Shown in pieces: positions 51,756 to 60,322 of a stretch of DNA of 64,000 bases. The notes beneath the pieces were generated by a model. It saw only the letters and a program-made list of their open reading frames with translations, did not search any database and was not told the DNA's origin. The stretch comes from Pontibacillus chungwhensis BH030062 (lineage in GTDB: Bacteria > Bacillota > Bacilli > Bacillales > BH030062). The position numbers and the translations under genes were made by a program. The DNA lies in NCBI RefSeq assembly GCF_000770675.1, contig NZ_AVBG01000011.1, positions 1-64,000 of the forward strand, in the 5' to 3' direction. Position 1 is the stretch's first letter. Each line of letters starts with the position of its first letter.

Positions 51756-53081
51756 TTATAGGAATAGTAATCCTAGTGAGATGAAGATGCCGCTTACGAT
51801 AAGCACGATCAAGCAAAAGCCCATAATGTCTTTAGCTTTAAGACCTGCGATTGCTAAGGCTGGCAATGCCCAGAATGGTTGGATCATATTTGTCCAGGCG
51901 TCTCCCCAAGCGACTGCCATAGCTGTTTTCGGAATTGAGACCCCTAACTCTTTTGCAGCTTCAAGCATAATCGGTGCTTGCACTGCCCACTGTCCTCCGC
52001 CTGAAGGGACGAAGAAGTTTACAATCCCCGCACTGATGAATGCGAAGAACGGGAACGTAAACTCAGTTGAAATGTTTACAAACCAAGAAGACATCTCTTG
52101 TGCGAACCCTGAGGCAACCATCATCCCCATAATCCCAGCGTAAAATGGGAACTGAATAATGATCCCACTTGCCCCACTAACTGCTTCTTTGACAGATTCT
52201 ATAAATGCCTTAGGAGTTCCATGAAACAGAATTCCAAGGAATAAGAAACCAAAGTTCACGATATTTAAATTCAGTTGAAAACCATTACTAATAAAATAAT
52301 ATACTAAAAATGCAAGGCCAAGTATTCCAGTGACACTAGCTAATATCTTGCTATTCTCTAAACGGTCTGCTGGTGTAAGATCTCCTTGATCAACAGCGGC
52401 TGCTTGATAATCGCGTCCCTCTTCTAAAATAGAACGATCAATCAAGACCCGTTCATCCTTAGAAGGCATCATCCGATGATTGAGAATGGGTAAAACAACA
52501 AATAATGATGCTACGATTGCCAAGTTAAATACAGAGAAAATCGTTTCGTCAGTAGAGATAATACCAATCATTTCCTGTGAAAAATGATCTGGCGTTGCAA
52601 TCGTTAAAGGGATTGATCCTGCTAATCCACCGTGCCACACAATAAACCCTGAATACGCACTAGCGATAAGAAGCCGATAATCTACGTTGTTAACTTGCTT
52701 AGCAAGTTCTTTTGCGAATAAAGCCCCAATCACAAGTCCAAAGCCCCAATTAATCCAACTTGCCAATAACGACACAAGCGTAACAAACACGATCGCTTGC
52801 CCAGGTGTTTTCGGCTTAGCAGCTAGTGAGCTGAGTATTCTTTTAAATAAAGGACTGCTTGCTAATACAAATCCCGTAACAAGCACTAATACCATTTGCA
52901 TAGAAAAGGATAATAAGTTCCAGAACCCTTCACCCCAATATTGCACCATTTGTACAGGTGTACTTCTAGTGACTCCCATACCCAGTAAAAAAACAACGAG
53001 TGTAAGAATAATAACAAACACAAATGGATCTGGTAAGTACCGTTGCATTAGCCGATTCGATAAATGGATTGCTCGTTTCAT
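51756..53081 (-). CDS. Short-chain fatty acid transporter, AtoE/TIGR00366 family
   Basis: 441 residues with about eleven membrane segments. Conserved family blocks: QYWGEGFWNLLSFSMQMVLVLVTGFVLA near the N-terminus, SWINWGFGLVIGALFAKE, SGFIVWHGGLAGS and FFVPSGGGQWAVQAPIM, as in E. coli AtoE. Likely takes up short-chain fatty acids such as butyrate or acetoacetate. AAGGGAGG precedes the ATG. Monocistronic; it may feed the acyl-CoA operon elsewhere in the window (inference). Confidence 0.86.
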   Translation of the reverse strand: MKRAIHLSNRLMQRYLPDPFVFVIILTLVVFLLGMGVTRSTPVQMVQYWGEGFWNLLSFSMQMVLVLVTGFVLASSPLFKRILSSLAAKPKTPGQAIVFVTLVSLLASWINWGFGLVIGALFAKELAKQVNNVDYRLLIASAYSGFIVWHGGLAGSIPLTIATPDHFSQEMIGIISTDETIFSVFNLAIVASLFVVLPILNHRMMPSKDERVLIDRSILEEGRDYQAAAVDQGDLTPADRLENSKILASVTGILGLAFLVYYFISNGFQLNLNIVNFGFLFLGILFHGTPKAFIESVKEAVSGASGIIIQFPFYAGIMGMMVASGFAQEMSSWFVNISTEFTFPFFAFISAGIVNFFVPSGGGQWAVQAPIMLEAAKELGVSIPKTAMAVAWGDAWTNMIQPFWALPALAIAGLKAKDIMGFCLIVLIVSGIFISLGLLFL

Positions 53082-53214
53082 ACGTATTCCTCCCTTTTAT
53101 TAAAGCGCTTTCAAAATACCCCACCTACTAAATTACCAAAACAAACAACATAATTCAAAGAATTTTTTGATTATTACAAAATATATAAAGGGATAGGACA
53201 AAATATACATAAGA

Positions 53215-53251
53215 AAAGAGCGAATCCTCAAGCTATGAGGATTCGCTCTCT
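53215..53251 (-). terminator. Terminator overlapping the M15 peptidase stop
   Basis: Thirteen-base stem AGAGCGAATCCTC / GAGGATTCGCTCT with a 7-base loop; the stop codon lies in the loop region. Confidence 0.8.
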
Positions 53252-53859
53252 GTAGTAGCCTTATTATTATCTTTTTCTACGACTGGTCTCTTTCCATATT
53301 GCAATTCGCGTATGGAAAGTCCGAAGTCCATTTGGAGGTGAGGATAATCTTTAAAAGAACTCCAATCTCCTCCCCATTCAAAACCCAGATCTTTGGCAAT
53401 AGATACGACCTCCATCCAGTCAGCCTTTCCATTTCCATTACCATCACGCGTTGTATCCCACACCACGTCTCCACTGTTGGTTTTTAATGCAAAATCAATG
53501 GCAAGTCCATAATTATGATACGACTCTCCACCGTCTGCATGGGTTACTACAGAACCTTTATCTTCTCGTCCTTGTGCATAAAGCTCATTTTGTCTTTCGA
53601 TTGAGCGATGACCATCTGTAATAACTACAGAAATTCCCTTCTCCTCAGCTCTTTTAAGTAATGTATGTTTAGCTTTTTCAACCTTTGGGTGCAGTTCAGT
53701 AGGCATTGGTGCATCTTTTTTTTCTAAGGGCTGAAATACCCCTATAGAATTCCCTGAAGAGTCCGTATTTGCAATAAGCCATAATATTAGTGCGCCAGTC
53801 CCTAAAATCAGCATTAAAAAAGCTACAATATTCGTTAGTATTCTCAAGTGCTTCTGCAT
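53233..53859 (-). CDS. M15 family peptidase, CwlK/VanY-like cell wall endopeptidase
   Basis: About 208 residues from ATG 53859 (AAGGAGAGG upstream; ATG 53889 lacks a site). An N-terminal membrane segment precedes an outward M15 domain with zinc-site motifs SYHNYGLAIDFAL (HxxGxAxD, the first His and Asp ligands), GFEWGGDW and YPHLQMD (third His). It is closest in plan to CwlK, an L-alanyl-D-glutamate endopeptidase of peptidoglycan, though D,D-carboxypeptidase activity is possible. Confidence 0.83.
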   Translation of the reverse strand: MQKHLRILTNIVAFLMLILGTGALILWLIANTDSSGNSIGVFQPLEKKDAPMPTELHPKVEKAKHTLLKRAEEKGISVVITDGHRSIERQNELYAQGREDKGSVVTHADGGESYHNYGLAIDFALKTNSGDVVWDTTRDGNGNGKADWMEVVSIAKDLGFEWGGDWSSFKDYPHLQMDFGLSIRELQYGKRPVVEKDNNKATTESESS

Positions 53860-54007
53860 TCCTCTCCTTGTAACTTTCTTTATATCCATACAATATCACA
53901 CTGAAGATCTACGAAACACAAGATAACTTCAGTTGATGTGCTCTTTCGGTTTAAGTCATAAATAAAAGAGGAAATATATCCCTAAAGTATTAAACGGAGG
54001 GTTGAAA

Positions 54008-54208
54008 ATGTCAGATAAAAATAATCAACAGAATCGAAAGCTAACAGAAGATGATCAAAGCTTTCAAGAGAAAAAGGAAAAAGAAGGTCTGATCGACGGT
54101 GTTCCTACAGAAGATCAACGTCAAGAACAAGTAGAAGAACGAAAGAAAACAAAATCGAAAAATGACTCCTCTACAGAAGAACTCTACAGCGAAGATTTCC
54201 AAGAATAA
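54008..54208 (+). CDS. Small hydrophilic protein, unknown
   Basis: 66 residues, extremely rich in Lys, Glu, Gln and Asp with no hydrophobic segment (SDKNNQQNRKLTEDDQSFQEKKEK.. style). Probably intrinsically disordered. ATG 54008 has GGAGGG 7 bases upstream. Small charged proteins like this are common in spore-formers, but I cannot name it. Confidence 0.6.
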   Translation: MSDKNNQQNRKLTEDDQSFQEKKEKEGLIDGVPTEDQRQEQVEERKKTKSKNDSSTEELYSEDFQE

Positions 54209-54309
54209 TATTTGCAGGTTTATAACTCTTAAGGCCGGGGTATCCTAGTAATAGTTCCCTTTCTAAAGAAGATTTCTAAAGGTAGTTGTTGTAGCAGTTT
54301 AGAAACATA

Positions 54310-54338
54310 TTGACTTTTCACAAGTAAGATACTATAAT
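54310..54338 (+). promoter_or_regulatory. Strong sigma-A promoter of the structured RNA
   Basis: TTGACT (54310-54315), 17-bp spacer, TATAAT (54333-54338). One mismatch from the full consensus; no annotated coding gene starts within 700 bp downstream on this strand. Confidence 0.8.
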
Positions 54339-54344
54339 TGGTTA

Positions 54345-54653
54345 TTGTGCCTTCGCTAAAAGGTAACTATATCGGAAATTGAAAGAGTGATGTGTATGAG
54401 ACTGGCATTCTGCTATGTTTTAATACAACTTAATCACACTGGATCAGCTTCGGAGCTGTAAGGATGCAATAGAGGTAGGGATTGCGTCGTTTAAGTTGAA
54501 AAACTACCTTGTAGAATTTATAAACCGCGGCAGTGTTTGAACATCTAATCAAACACGTACCTTGCAAATAAGCAAGCAAGATAAATGAGTAAAATCATTT
54601 TTTCCTAAGTACGATAACAAAGCGAGTCAGGTGACGACCTGGCTCGCTTTTCC
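54345..54653 (+). ncRNA. Candidate structured non-coding RNA, about 310 nt
   Basis: Starts about 7 bases after a near-consensus promoter and ends in a strong terminator. Between them are nested helices: closing stem CAACTTAA (54426-54433) with TTTAAGTTG (54490-54498); inside it CAGCT/AGCTG (54445-54458) and GATGCAAT/ATTGCGTC (54463-54488); the loop of the latter (54472-54478) can pair with CTACCTT at 54504-54510 as a pseudoknot. Further 3': GTGTTTGA/TCAAACAC (54533-54556) and CTTGC/GCAAG. It matches no tmRNA, RNase P, SRP, 6S or riboswitch signature I know. A 21-codon frame (54396-54461) lies inside but lacks a good ribosome site. Confidence 0.65.
54618..54653. terminator. Terminator of the structured RNA (and of the convergent lipoprotein gene)
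   Basis: Stem AAAGCGAGTCAGGT / ACCTGGCTCGCTTT with loop GACG and a TTTTCC tail. Confidence 0.85.
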
Positions 54654-54685
54654 AATTTATAACCACTGATAGCAGCTTATTTATC

Positions 54686-54892
54686 TTAAGAGCAACAAGC
54701 CACTACTTCATCCATATCCTTTTCACTTACCCAGATTTCACCATCTCTTACTTCATACCTGATATCCGCCTCATTCAATCGCTGTATTTGCTCCTCGCTC
54801 TCTTCAGTCCAATATGTATAAGTCTCTGTTGAACTACAAGCGGATAATGCAATGAGTGTGATGAATAGTGTGAGTAACCAATATTTTCTCAT
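54686..54892 (-). CDS. Small predicted lipoprotein
   Basis: 68 residues. The signal peptide ends in the lipobox IALSAC (Cys19); the mature 50 residues are acidic and end VVACCS with two cysteines. AAGGGGGGA precedes the ATG. Convergent with the structured RNA and sharing its terminator. Function unknown. Confidence 0.7.
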   Translation of the reverse strand: MRKYWLLTLFITLIALSACSSTETYTYWTEESEEQIQRLNEADIRYEVRDGEIWVSEKDMDEVVACCS

Positions 54893-55094
54893 TTATATCC
54901 CCCCTTAAGTCATGCAGTTATCATAAACTCAATTTTGATTAAACTCAGATCTCTACTTCCCACTTCCATATCTCTGAATCTACCTCAGTCAGCTATCCTT
55001 TTTCGTTTCATTCCACAAAACTTTCCAATCTCAACCACAACTACTCCGGAATTTGATACGATACTGGTAATACATAAATGAAGGAGTTTCCGCG

Positions 55095-56474
55095 ATGAGA
55101 AATAGATTAATGATGGGAATAGGTCTACTATTGTTAATTGGGATTGGATTATATTCTGTTTTTGACTCTCCTGAAGAGGTAGGAAAGATTGATTTACCCC
55201 AAGTCAAAATGGCTTCGTCAATGAATGACGTAAAACAATACTATTATCGAAACGTCCCTGCATTAAAGCGAGCAGAGGAATTATCACTTATAGAGGAAAT
55301 CAATCAAACGTATGAATTACCTGGCGTTCAATCGGAAGTTACAATAGATGAAGCTTGGTACAATGGAAGAACGATTTATTTGTTCTACCACAGGGATGTC
55401 GCTTCAATTGGGAAGGCTTCAATAAATAATAAAAAAGAGATGCCAGTACCACAGCTTTATACACCTAATGTACATAATCAATCTTTCATAGCGAAGGTTA
55501 ATGACGAAGCCATCCCTCTTCTAGCAATGGCTTCAGACATAGAGGGTAAACATGGCATCCAACTCGGCAACAAATTCTATTCATTTGTACCATTAAGCGT
55601 CGACAGTAACGTTCCACTTGAAGGAAATGCATTGACCATTAAAGGCTCCCCCATGATTAACGTAGACGGACAAGTTCAGGAAATAGACCTTTCCGTTTCT
55701 TTCAAAGCTCATGAAGATGTGATTAAAAGCATGAGGATTAATGAAACGTTCTCATACAAAGATTACAACATCAGTTTTAATTCTATTAATTTTGGTACTT
55801 TTGGTACAGATCTCGGAGTAACCATTAAACATCCCAAAGACGAACTCCCCAAAAATATGCATGTTTCTGCAACAACGAACCAAGGAGAAAGGTTTCAATT
55901 TTCTGGCTGGTTCGTAGAAAATAAACAAACACAAGAAATTGATAACGATTATATTATCAAAAGGTACCAAGCGGTCCAATCATTGCCAAAAGAGATGAGA
56001 TTCACGTTGCAAACGGTTAGCTTTGAAAGTGATCAATCCATTACTTTCAAAATGGACACAACAAGACTTCCAAATGACTTAGAAGAGAAAGATACCTATG
56101 AAGAACAACCTGAAGAAATCATTGAAGTCTTCGATCAGGCAGAAGTGAGTCTCGAATCAATCCGATATAATTCTTCAAACTTAACGATTAAACTTAGAAA
56201 GGAGCTGACAAAAGGGTTAGAGGCACCATTTCGCACAGTCAGCTTCAAAGTAGATCCCTCTCAATTCCAGCCAACTGCTTCCACAGCTTCTGAATCTGAC
56301 ACTACCATCCTATACAGTGGAACAGTAGCACACTCTCTCGATGGAATAGAAAAATTAAGCCTTTCGATCCCTTCTCCTGAAGTAAGAAACGAAGATTACC
56401 TTCAGATCTCCTTGAACAACCTTCCTTTTTCGATTGTTTTTAAGGAAACGAGGAACGTGGATTTTCAACCATAA
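55095..56474 (+). CDS. Exported protein of unknown function
   Basis: 459 residues. One N-terminal membrane segment (LMMGIGLLLLIGIGLYSVF) leads to a large extracytoplasmic, beta-rich region with no motif I can assign; blocks such as AWYNGRTIYLFYHRD and NFGTFGTDLGVTIKHPKDEL recall the outer domains of DUF4179/DUF5643 anti-sigma-like proteins, but no sigma gene is adjacent. AAGGAG precedes the ATG. Single gene, terminator downstream. Confidence 0.7.
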   Translation: MRNRLMMGIGLLLLIGIGLYSVFDSPEEVGKIDLPQVKMASSMNDVKQYYYRNVPALKRAEELSLIEEINQTYELPGVQSEVTIDEAWYNGRTIYLFYHRDVASIGKASINNKKEMPVPQLYTPNVHNQSFIAKVNDEAIPLLAMASDIEGKHGIQLGNKFYSFVPLSVDSNVPLEGNALTIKGSPMINVDGQVQEIDLSVSFKAHEDVIKSMRINETFSYKDYNISFNSINFGTFGTDLGVTIKHPKDELPKNMHVSATTNQGERFQFSGWFVENKQTQEIDNDYIIKRYQAVQSLPKEMRFTLQTVSFESDQSITFKMDTTRLPNDLEEKDTYEEQPEEIIEVFDQAEVSLESIRYNSSNLTIKLRKELTKGLEAPFRTVSFKVDPSQFQPTASTASESDTTILYSGTVAHSLDGIEKLSLSIPSPEVRNEDYLQISLNNLPFSIVFKETRNVDFQP

Positions 56475-56508
56475 TGTGGCAGAGCAACCCTCTATGTATG
56501 AATCTATA

Positions 56509-56541
56509 AGAATAACCAGCTCTCAAGCTGGTTATTCTTGT
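56509..56541. terminator. Bidirectional terminator
   Basis: Stem AATAACCAGCT / AGCTGGTTATT with a 4-base loop between convergent genes. Confidence 0.85.
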
Positions 56542-57089
56542 GTATACGTATAATATTGATAATCTAATTCCATTCTAATGTAGCCCTCAACAGAGGAAAG
56601 GTAGTCCCGATCTAATGTGACCATATAGCGTTCATTAGGACCTGAACTTTCCCCTACTTTTATTTTGTTTAATTCAATTTGTTCTCCATTGGCCGTATAA
56701 AACGCGATGTTCTCTTTTGGCTTAAAGGTCGCATCCCCATCCCCACGATTGAAGCTAGTCAAAAAACCACCATTCTCTTCATTCGAAAAGCTTTGACGGA
56801 TATCAAATGTGAGCGTGTAGTTGCTCTCTGAGTCAATACTTACGCTTTCCAAGATGACGGTAGAACTGCCCTTCTTCAGAACCTTTTCATCAACGTCCGT
56901 TTTCTTTTCGTTCATCCACTCTTTTTGAATTTTCACATCAGCTGTGACAGCAGGATCCTCTAGTTGCAACGTATAGCCATTCTCTTGGAAAACCTTTTCT
57001 CGTATCCCCTCAGTTGATGAATAAAAGTAAACCGTTGTAAACACAACGATTGCAACCATGCTGACCAATATGGCTACAATTTGTTTCAT
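56532..57089 (-). CDS. Membrane-anchored exported protein, unknown
   Basis: 185 residues with an N-terminal anchor (IVAILVSMVAIVVFTTVYFY) and a beta-rich outer domain ending VEGYIRMELDYQYYTY. No family recognised. AAAAGGAGAGG precedes the ATG. It is 22 bp downstream of the hotdog thioesterase gene and probably co-transcribed with it. Confidence 0.65.
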   Translation of the reverse strand: MKQIVAILVSMVAIVVFTTVYFYSSTEGIREKVFQENGYTLQLEDPAVTADVKIQKEWMNEKKTDVDEKVLKKGSSTVILESVSIDSESNYTLTFDIRQSFSNEENGGFLTSFNRGDGDATFKPKENIAFYTANGEQIELNKIKVGESSGPNERYMVTLDRDYLSSVEGYIRMELDYQYYTYTQE

Positions 57090-57110
57090 AATACCTCTCC
57101 TTTTGTCCTT

Positions 57111-57596
57111 CTATGATGATTGACCAAATGACTCTGGCATTTTAACCGCCACCACTTCACCAGTAGCGCAACAAATCTCACCAGAGAAGACTTCTATATG
57201 TACCTTATATTTCTTAGGATGGAGCTCCTCAATTGTACCCACTGCTTTTAGTGAATGCCCTTGTGGTGTTGGTTTCTTATAATTGACTTGTAGGGATGCA
57301 GTTACAAACCTAGGTGCCTCTACCCCGTCTTCTGGCATATAGCCATTTTTCTTATGTAACGCTAATGAAGCAGACCCTGTGCCATGGCAATCAATAAGAG
57401 ATGCTAGTAAACCTCCGTACACAAAACCAGGGATCGCTGTGTGTTCAGCCTTTGGCGTATAAATTGTAACGGTTTTGTCCCCGCCCCATCCAGTCCGAAA
57501 ATGGTGTCCCTTCTCATTTAATCGCCCACAACCGTAACACCAGGAAAAATCATCTGGATACACATCTTGTATCGCATACTTTACATCTGTACTCAT
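57111..57596 (-). CDS. PaaI/4HBT family hotdog thioesterase
   Basis: 161 residues. N-terminal CYGCGRLNEKGHHF is a hallmark of the family that includes DUF4442/4HBT proteins, followed by GFVYGGLLASLIDCHGTGSA with the active-site Asp. It hydrolyses an acyl-CoA of unknown chain type. ATG 57596 has GGAGGAG upstream; the frame extends to 57623 without a site. Confidence 0.82.
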   Translation of the reverse strand: MSTDVKYAIQDVYPDDFSWCYGCGRLNEKGHHFRTGWGGDKTVTIYTPKAEHTAIPGFVYGGLLASLIDCHGTGSASLALHKKNGYMPEDGVEAPRFVTASLQVNYKKPTPQGHSLKAVGTIEELHPKKYKVHIEVFSGEICCATGEVVAVKMPESFGQSS

Positions 57597-57730
57597 GAGA
57601 ACACTCCTCCCTCTCCCATTCATTTCCTTCTTATCATAATATGAAATCGCTCCATTTTACAATGTATAGACAGTGTTTTTGGTTGCCTTGATCACCAGTA
57701 AAGTGATTTAACGAAAACAACCATCACTCA

Positions 57731-57841
57731 TTAATAAATAAACATCGTTCGCACTAGAAACAGAAACAAAATTACAAATGCAATCACTATAATTATCTTA
57801 AATACGAGCATTCTCTTTTGAAATGGTGAGAGATTTTTCAT
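57731..57841 (-). CDS. Candidate 36-residue single-pass miniprotein, coupled to the upstream gene
   Basis: Its ATG overlaps the upstream stop in an ATGA arrangement. Basic N-terminus (KNLSPFQKRML) then one membrane segment (VFKIIIVIAFVILFLFLV) and RTMFIY. The clean overlap and membrane composition suggest a genuine translationally coupled gene. No homologue known to me. Confidence 0.5.
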   Translation of the reverse strand: MKNLSPFQKRMLVFKIIIVIAFVILFLFLVRTMFIY

Positions 57842-58212
57842 AATTCTCTCCGATTTTCTTTATAGGTTTCCTTAGCAATTGTTCCTTGGTGAAAGACCAT
57901 CATCCACTTCCCCCTAATGCGCTTCCATATTGAACTTCTCAAAGAGCGTTGATGCGTTAAGTGATTATCAACTGTGAATGTTGTTAGCATTATCTCTTCA
58001 GAGAGTGGGTGGATTTCAAAACCATATAATTCCATGTCGACGACTCCGATATTTTCAGGTGTTATACCTTCCTTATATAACACTTCACCACTACTACCTA
58101 TTTCAAAAAAAGAAGGTGCTAATAGTTGTTGCAAGGCTTCTAAAGATTTTCTAGTTTCAGGTTGAAGCAACTTCTCCTCTAAACCTCTTAAATGATTATA
58201 TAAATCTTCCAT
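57838..58212 (-). CDS. NTF2-like (DUF4440) family protein
   Basis: 124 residues with an alpha-beta barrel pattern: LRGLEEKLLQPETRKSLEALQQLLAPSFFEIGSSGEVLYKEG and SIWKRIRGKWMMVFHQGT, typical of SnoaL/DUF4440-like proteins. Role unknown. Its TGA overlaps the ATG of a small membrane ORF. GGAGGG precedes the ATG. Confidence 0.78.
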   Translation of the reverse strand: MEDLYNHLRGLEEKLLQPETRKSLEALQQLLAPSFFEIGSSGEVLYKEGITPENIGVVDMELYGFEIHPLSEEIMLTTFTVDNHLTHQRSLRSSIWKRIRGKWMMVFHQGTIAKETYKENRREL

Positions 58213-58236
58213 GACTAGCCCTCCTATTTAAGTTAA

Positions 58237-58270
58237 AAAAATGCTCAAGGTCATACCTAGAGCATTTTCC
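58237..58270 (-). terminator. Terminator of the exonuclease gene
   Basis: Stem AAAATGCTC / GAGCATTTT separated by 13 bases, ending at the exonuclease stop. Confidence 0.65.
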
Positions 58271-58272
58271 TC

Positions 58273-59211
58273 TTAAGCAGTTTCAAGTTGACGAATAAAC
58301 TCATCCTCAGAAAGAACTTCAACGGAGTGTCCTTGAGCAATTAGTGTTTCTACACGCTCTAATTTACTGCTTTTCTTACCTTTTAAATAATTCTCGTAAG
58401 CTTGGTTGCCTACTACAACATAATTGGTTGTGGATTGGACAGAAGTTTCCCAATCACCACCAAGATCAACGACTCGCTGAATAGCTTCGTCACGTTTGAG
58501 TGCTTTCAGTCTACCAGTGAAAACAAACGTAGCATTATAAAACGGATGAGATGTATTGAAATCATGTGAGGCTGCCATATACTGCTTAGCTTCTGCCTTT
58601 TGTCCCCTTTTACTAGCACGTTTTTTCCTATTTAGACGCGCTGGTTCATAGGAGGCGTCAAACATCATCCCGTTAATCGTTTGACTTTTATCCACTACTT
58701 CTTTCTCATCCCTTGCTTCTAGATGTTTCCCTGCATCTAGGAAGATTTGCGCAGCTGCACGCGCGTCATCTAGGGCATGGTGGTGATTCAAGTCTATATT
58801 TAAATGATGGGACAGTTCTTTTAAATTGTATCTAGGAAACGACCACGTCTTCTTCGAGATGTTCATCGTACAATTGTAAGCAATCATTGGATAAGGAATG
58901 TTATATTCATCTAAAACCGCTCGCAACACCCCCATATCAAATTGAGCGTTATGAGCAAGAAGAAACTTACCTTCAAGGAGAGGCTGAATGTCTTCGTGCC
59001 AAAGCGCGTCAAACTCATGAGCCTCTTCCACATCTTCTTTCGTAATACCATGAACGGATATATTAATTGGAGCAAAATAGTTCCGTCTTGGCTTTACTAA
59101 TGAATAATATTCTCGTTTGGGTTGACCATTTTCATATTCTACGAGACCAATTGAACAAACACTAGACCTCGAAGAATTAGCTGTTTCAAAATCAAGCGCT
59201 ATAAAATTCAT
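58273..59211 (-). CDS. DEDDh 3'-5' exonuclease fused to a BRCT domain
   Basis: 312 residues. Residues 1-170 form a DnaQ-like exonuclease: ALDFETA (Asp7, Glu9), LLAHNAQFDMGVLRAVLD (Asp in exo II) and HHALDDARAAA (catalytic His and Asp). After a basic linker (LNRKKRASKRGQKAEAKQ), residues about 222-312 are a BRCT domain (NATFVFTGRLKALKRDEAIQRVVDLGGDWETSVQSTTNYVVVG), like that of NAD-dependent DNA ligase. Likely acts in DNA repair or processing. GTGGGGAAAG precedes the ATG. Confidence 0.87.
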   Translation of the reverse strand: MNFIALDFETANSSRSSVCSIGLVEYENGQPKREYYSLVKPRRNYFAPINISVHGITKEDVEEAHEFDALWHEDIQPLLEGKFLLAHNAQFDMGVLRAVLDEYNIPYPMIAYNCTMNISKKTWSFPRYNLKELSHHLNIDLNHHHALDDARAAAQIFLDAGKHLEARDEKEVVDKSQTINGMMFDASYEPARLNRKKRASKRGQKAEAKQYMAASHDFNTSHPFYNATFVFTGRLKALKRDEAIQRVVDLGGDWETSVQSTTNYVVVGNQAYENYLKGKKSSKLERVETLIAQGHSVEVLSEDEFIRQLETA

Positions 59212-59341
59212 CTTTCCCCACCTACTCTAGTCTATTTCTTTCTATGATAGAGGGTGTAGCCCCTATTCGTCTATTGTCTTGTTTTGGAATGCAATAAGAC
59301 TTAAAGCTAAAAGAATGTTTCCAATTGCGATATTAGAGGGG

Positions 59342-59374
59342 AAGGTGGTTCGGGAAATCACTCGCTTTCCGCCG
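59342..59374 (+). repeat. Truncated palindromic repeat (left half only)
   Basis: AAGGTGGTTCGGGAAATCACTCGCTTTCCG matches copy A (21822) for about 33 bp, then diverges. An inverted remnant of the 25-bp tail lies 20 bp upstream (about 59311-59322). Confidence 0.6.
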
Positions 59375-59430
59375 CTCAGGGAATAAAAAACTTAAATAAA
59401 TACTGAGCCCTAAACTCTAACAATGACAAT

Positions 59431-60198
59431 CTAAAATGGAAGTGAAGTTACTTTATACTGGATACCAAGTTCGTCGAACCAAGTGTTCAAGCCTTGCCAA
59501 AGGTCTTCGCAGTGTTTATATACAACTTCTGAGTCAGTTAACTCACCACTTAACACTAGTAAAGCTAACTCATTGAAACCTGGAGGCTTGGATGGAAGCT
59601 GCATGGCTTCTTCAAACATTTTAGACTGGGTGCTATAAAAGCTGTTGTTTTGCAGCCCGACTAATAAAGAAGCTTTTCTAAGAAGCTGGTGCGCGCCTTG
59701 GGGTATGTAGGTTAGGTGTCCTTTTGCATAGGCATTACGGATCTTCCCCATGCATTCATAAGGCTCCCAAATCATGAACTCTCGCATCACGCCCCTCTTC
59801 TCTTCCTCGTTATGGGAATAAGGGTATATTTTCAATGTTTCAAAGAAACCTTCAGGATCATACACACGGAGAACATTTATAAATGATCCCGCCCAGATTG
59901 GCCATGTGCATTCATATCGCTTAGCCTTCTCGATTATTTTAGAACGTTCAATAGAACCAATCTCAATTTTATATGGAGGGTAAATAAATTCATGGCTCTC
60001 AAGTAGAACACCGTCTTTTGTGACGATATGCATTTCAATGTCTGAATAAGGACCTGCATTTCCATTTGCTACTGAGCCATATACTCCGATTGCAACAATG
60101 TCATTTCTGTGCTTGGTTACATGCTTATTTACAATGGTTTGAATCATGGTTTGTTTTTCTTCAGGTGTGGTTTGCGCTGGATCATTGACTAGGTTCAC
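59431..60198 (-). CDS. ANT(4')-like aminoglycoside nucleotidyltransferase
   Basis: 255 residues, close to the 253-256 of ANT(4')-Ia (kanamycin nucleotidyltransferase). Catalytic motif GVYGSVANGNAGPYSDIEM (Gly41-Ser42, Asp53, Glu55), then a sheet with YKIEIGSI and the C-terminal helical domain ending SLPF, paralleling ANT(4')-Ia's RIPF. It would transfer AMP from ATP to an aminoglycoside; chromosomal, so the native role may differ. GTG 60198 has AGAGGAAG 7 bases upstream; the longer ATG at 60231 lacks a site. Confidence 0.82.
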   Translation of the reverse strand: MNLVNDPAQTTPEEKQTMIQTIVNKHVTKHRNDIVAIGVYGSVANGNAGPYSDIEMHIVTKDGVLLESHEFIYPPYKIEIGSIERSKIIEKAKRYECTWPIWAGSFINVLRVYDPEGFFETLKIYPYSHNEEEKRGVMREFMIWEPYECMGKIRNAYAKGHLTYIPQGAHQLLRKASLLVGLQNNSFYSTQSKMFEEAMQLPSKPPGFNELALLVLSGELTDSEVVYKHCEDLWQGLNTWFDELGIQYKVTSLPF

Positions 60199-60322
60199 AC
60201 CAACACTTCCTCTTCTATAAATTAATAACATGATCTATTCAATTTCTATAAGACGATCCTCTCATTCCTCCCTAGAACCTCATCTACACTAAGAATAAGA
60301 AACGATTAGTGAAAATAGAAGT

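Noticed and set aside
54396-54461. 21-codon frame inside the RNA as a type I toxin
   Set aside because: No proper Shine-Dalgarno sequence, not hydrophobic enough, and its bases are used in RNA helices; kept only as a note.
54345-54653. Structured RNA as tmRNA, RNase P RNA, SRP RNA, 6S RNA or a known riboswitch
   Set aside because: None of their signature segments (for example the tmRNA 5' end, RNase P P4 region, lysine or cobalamin boxes) is present.
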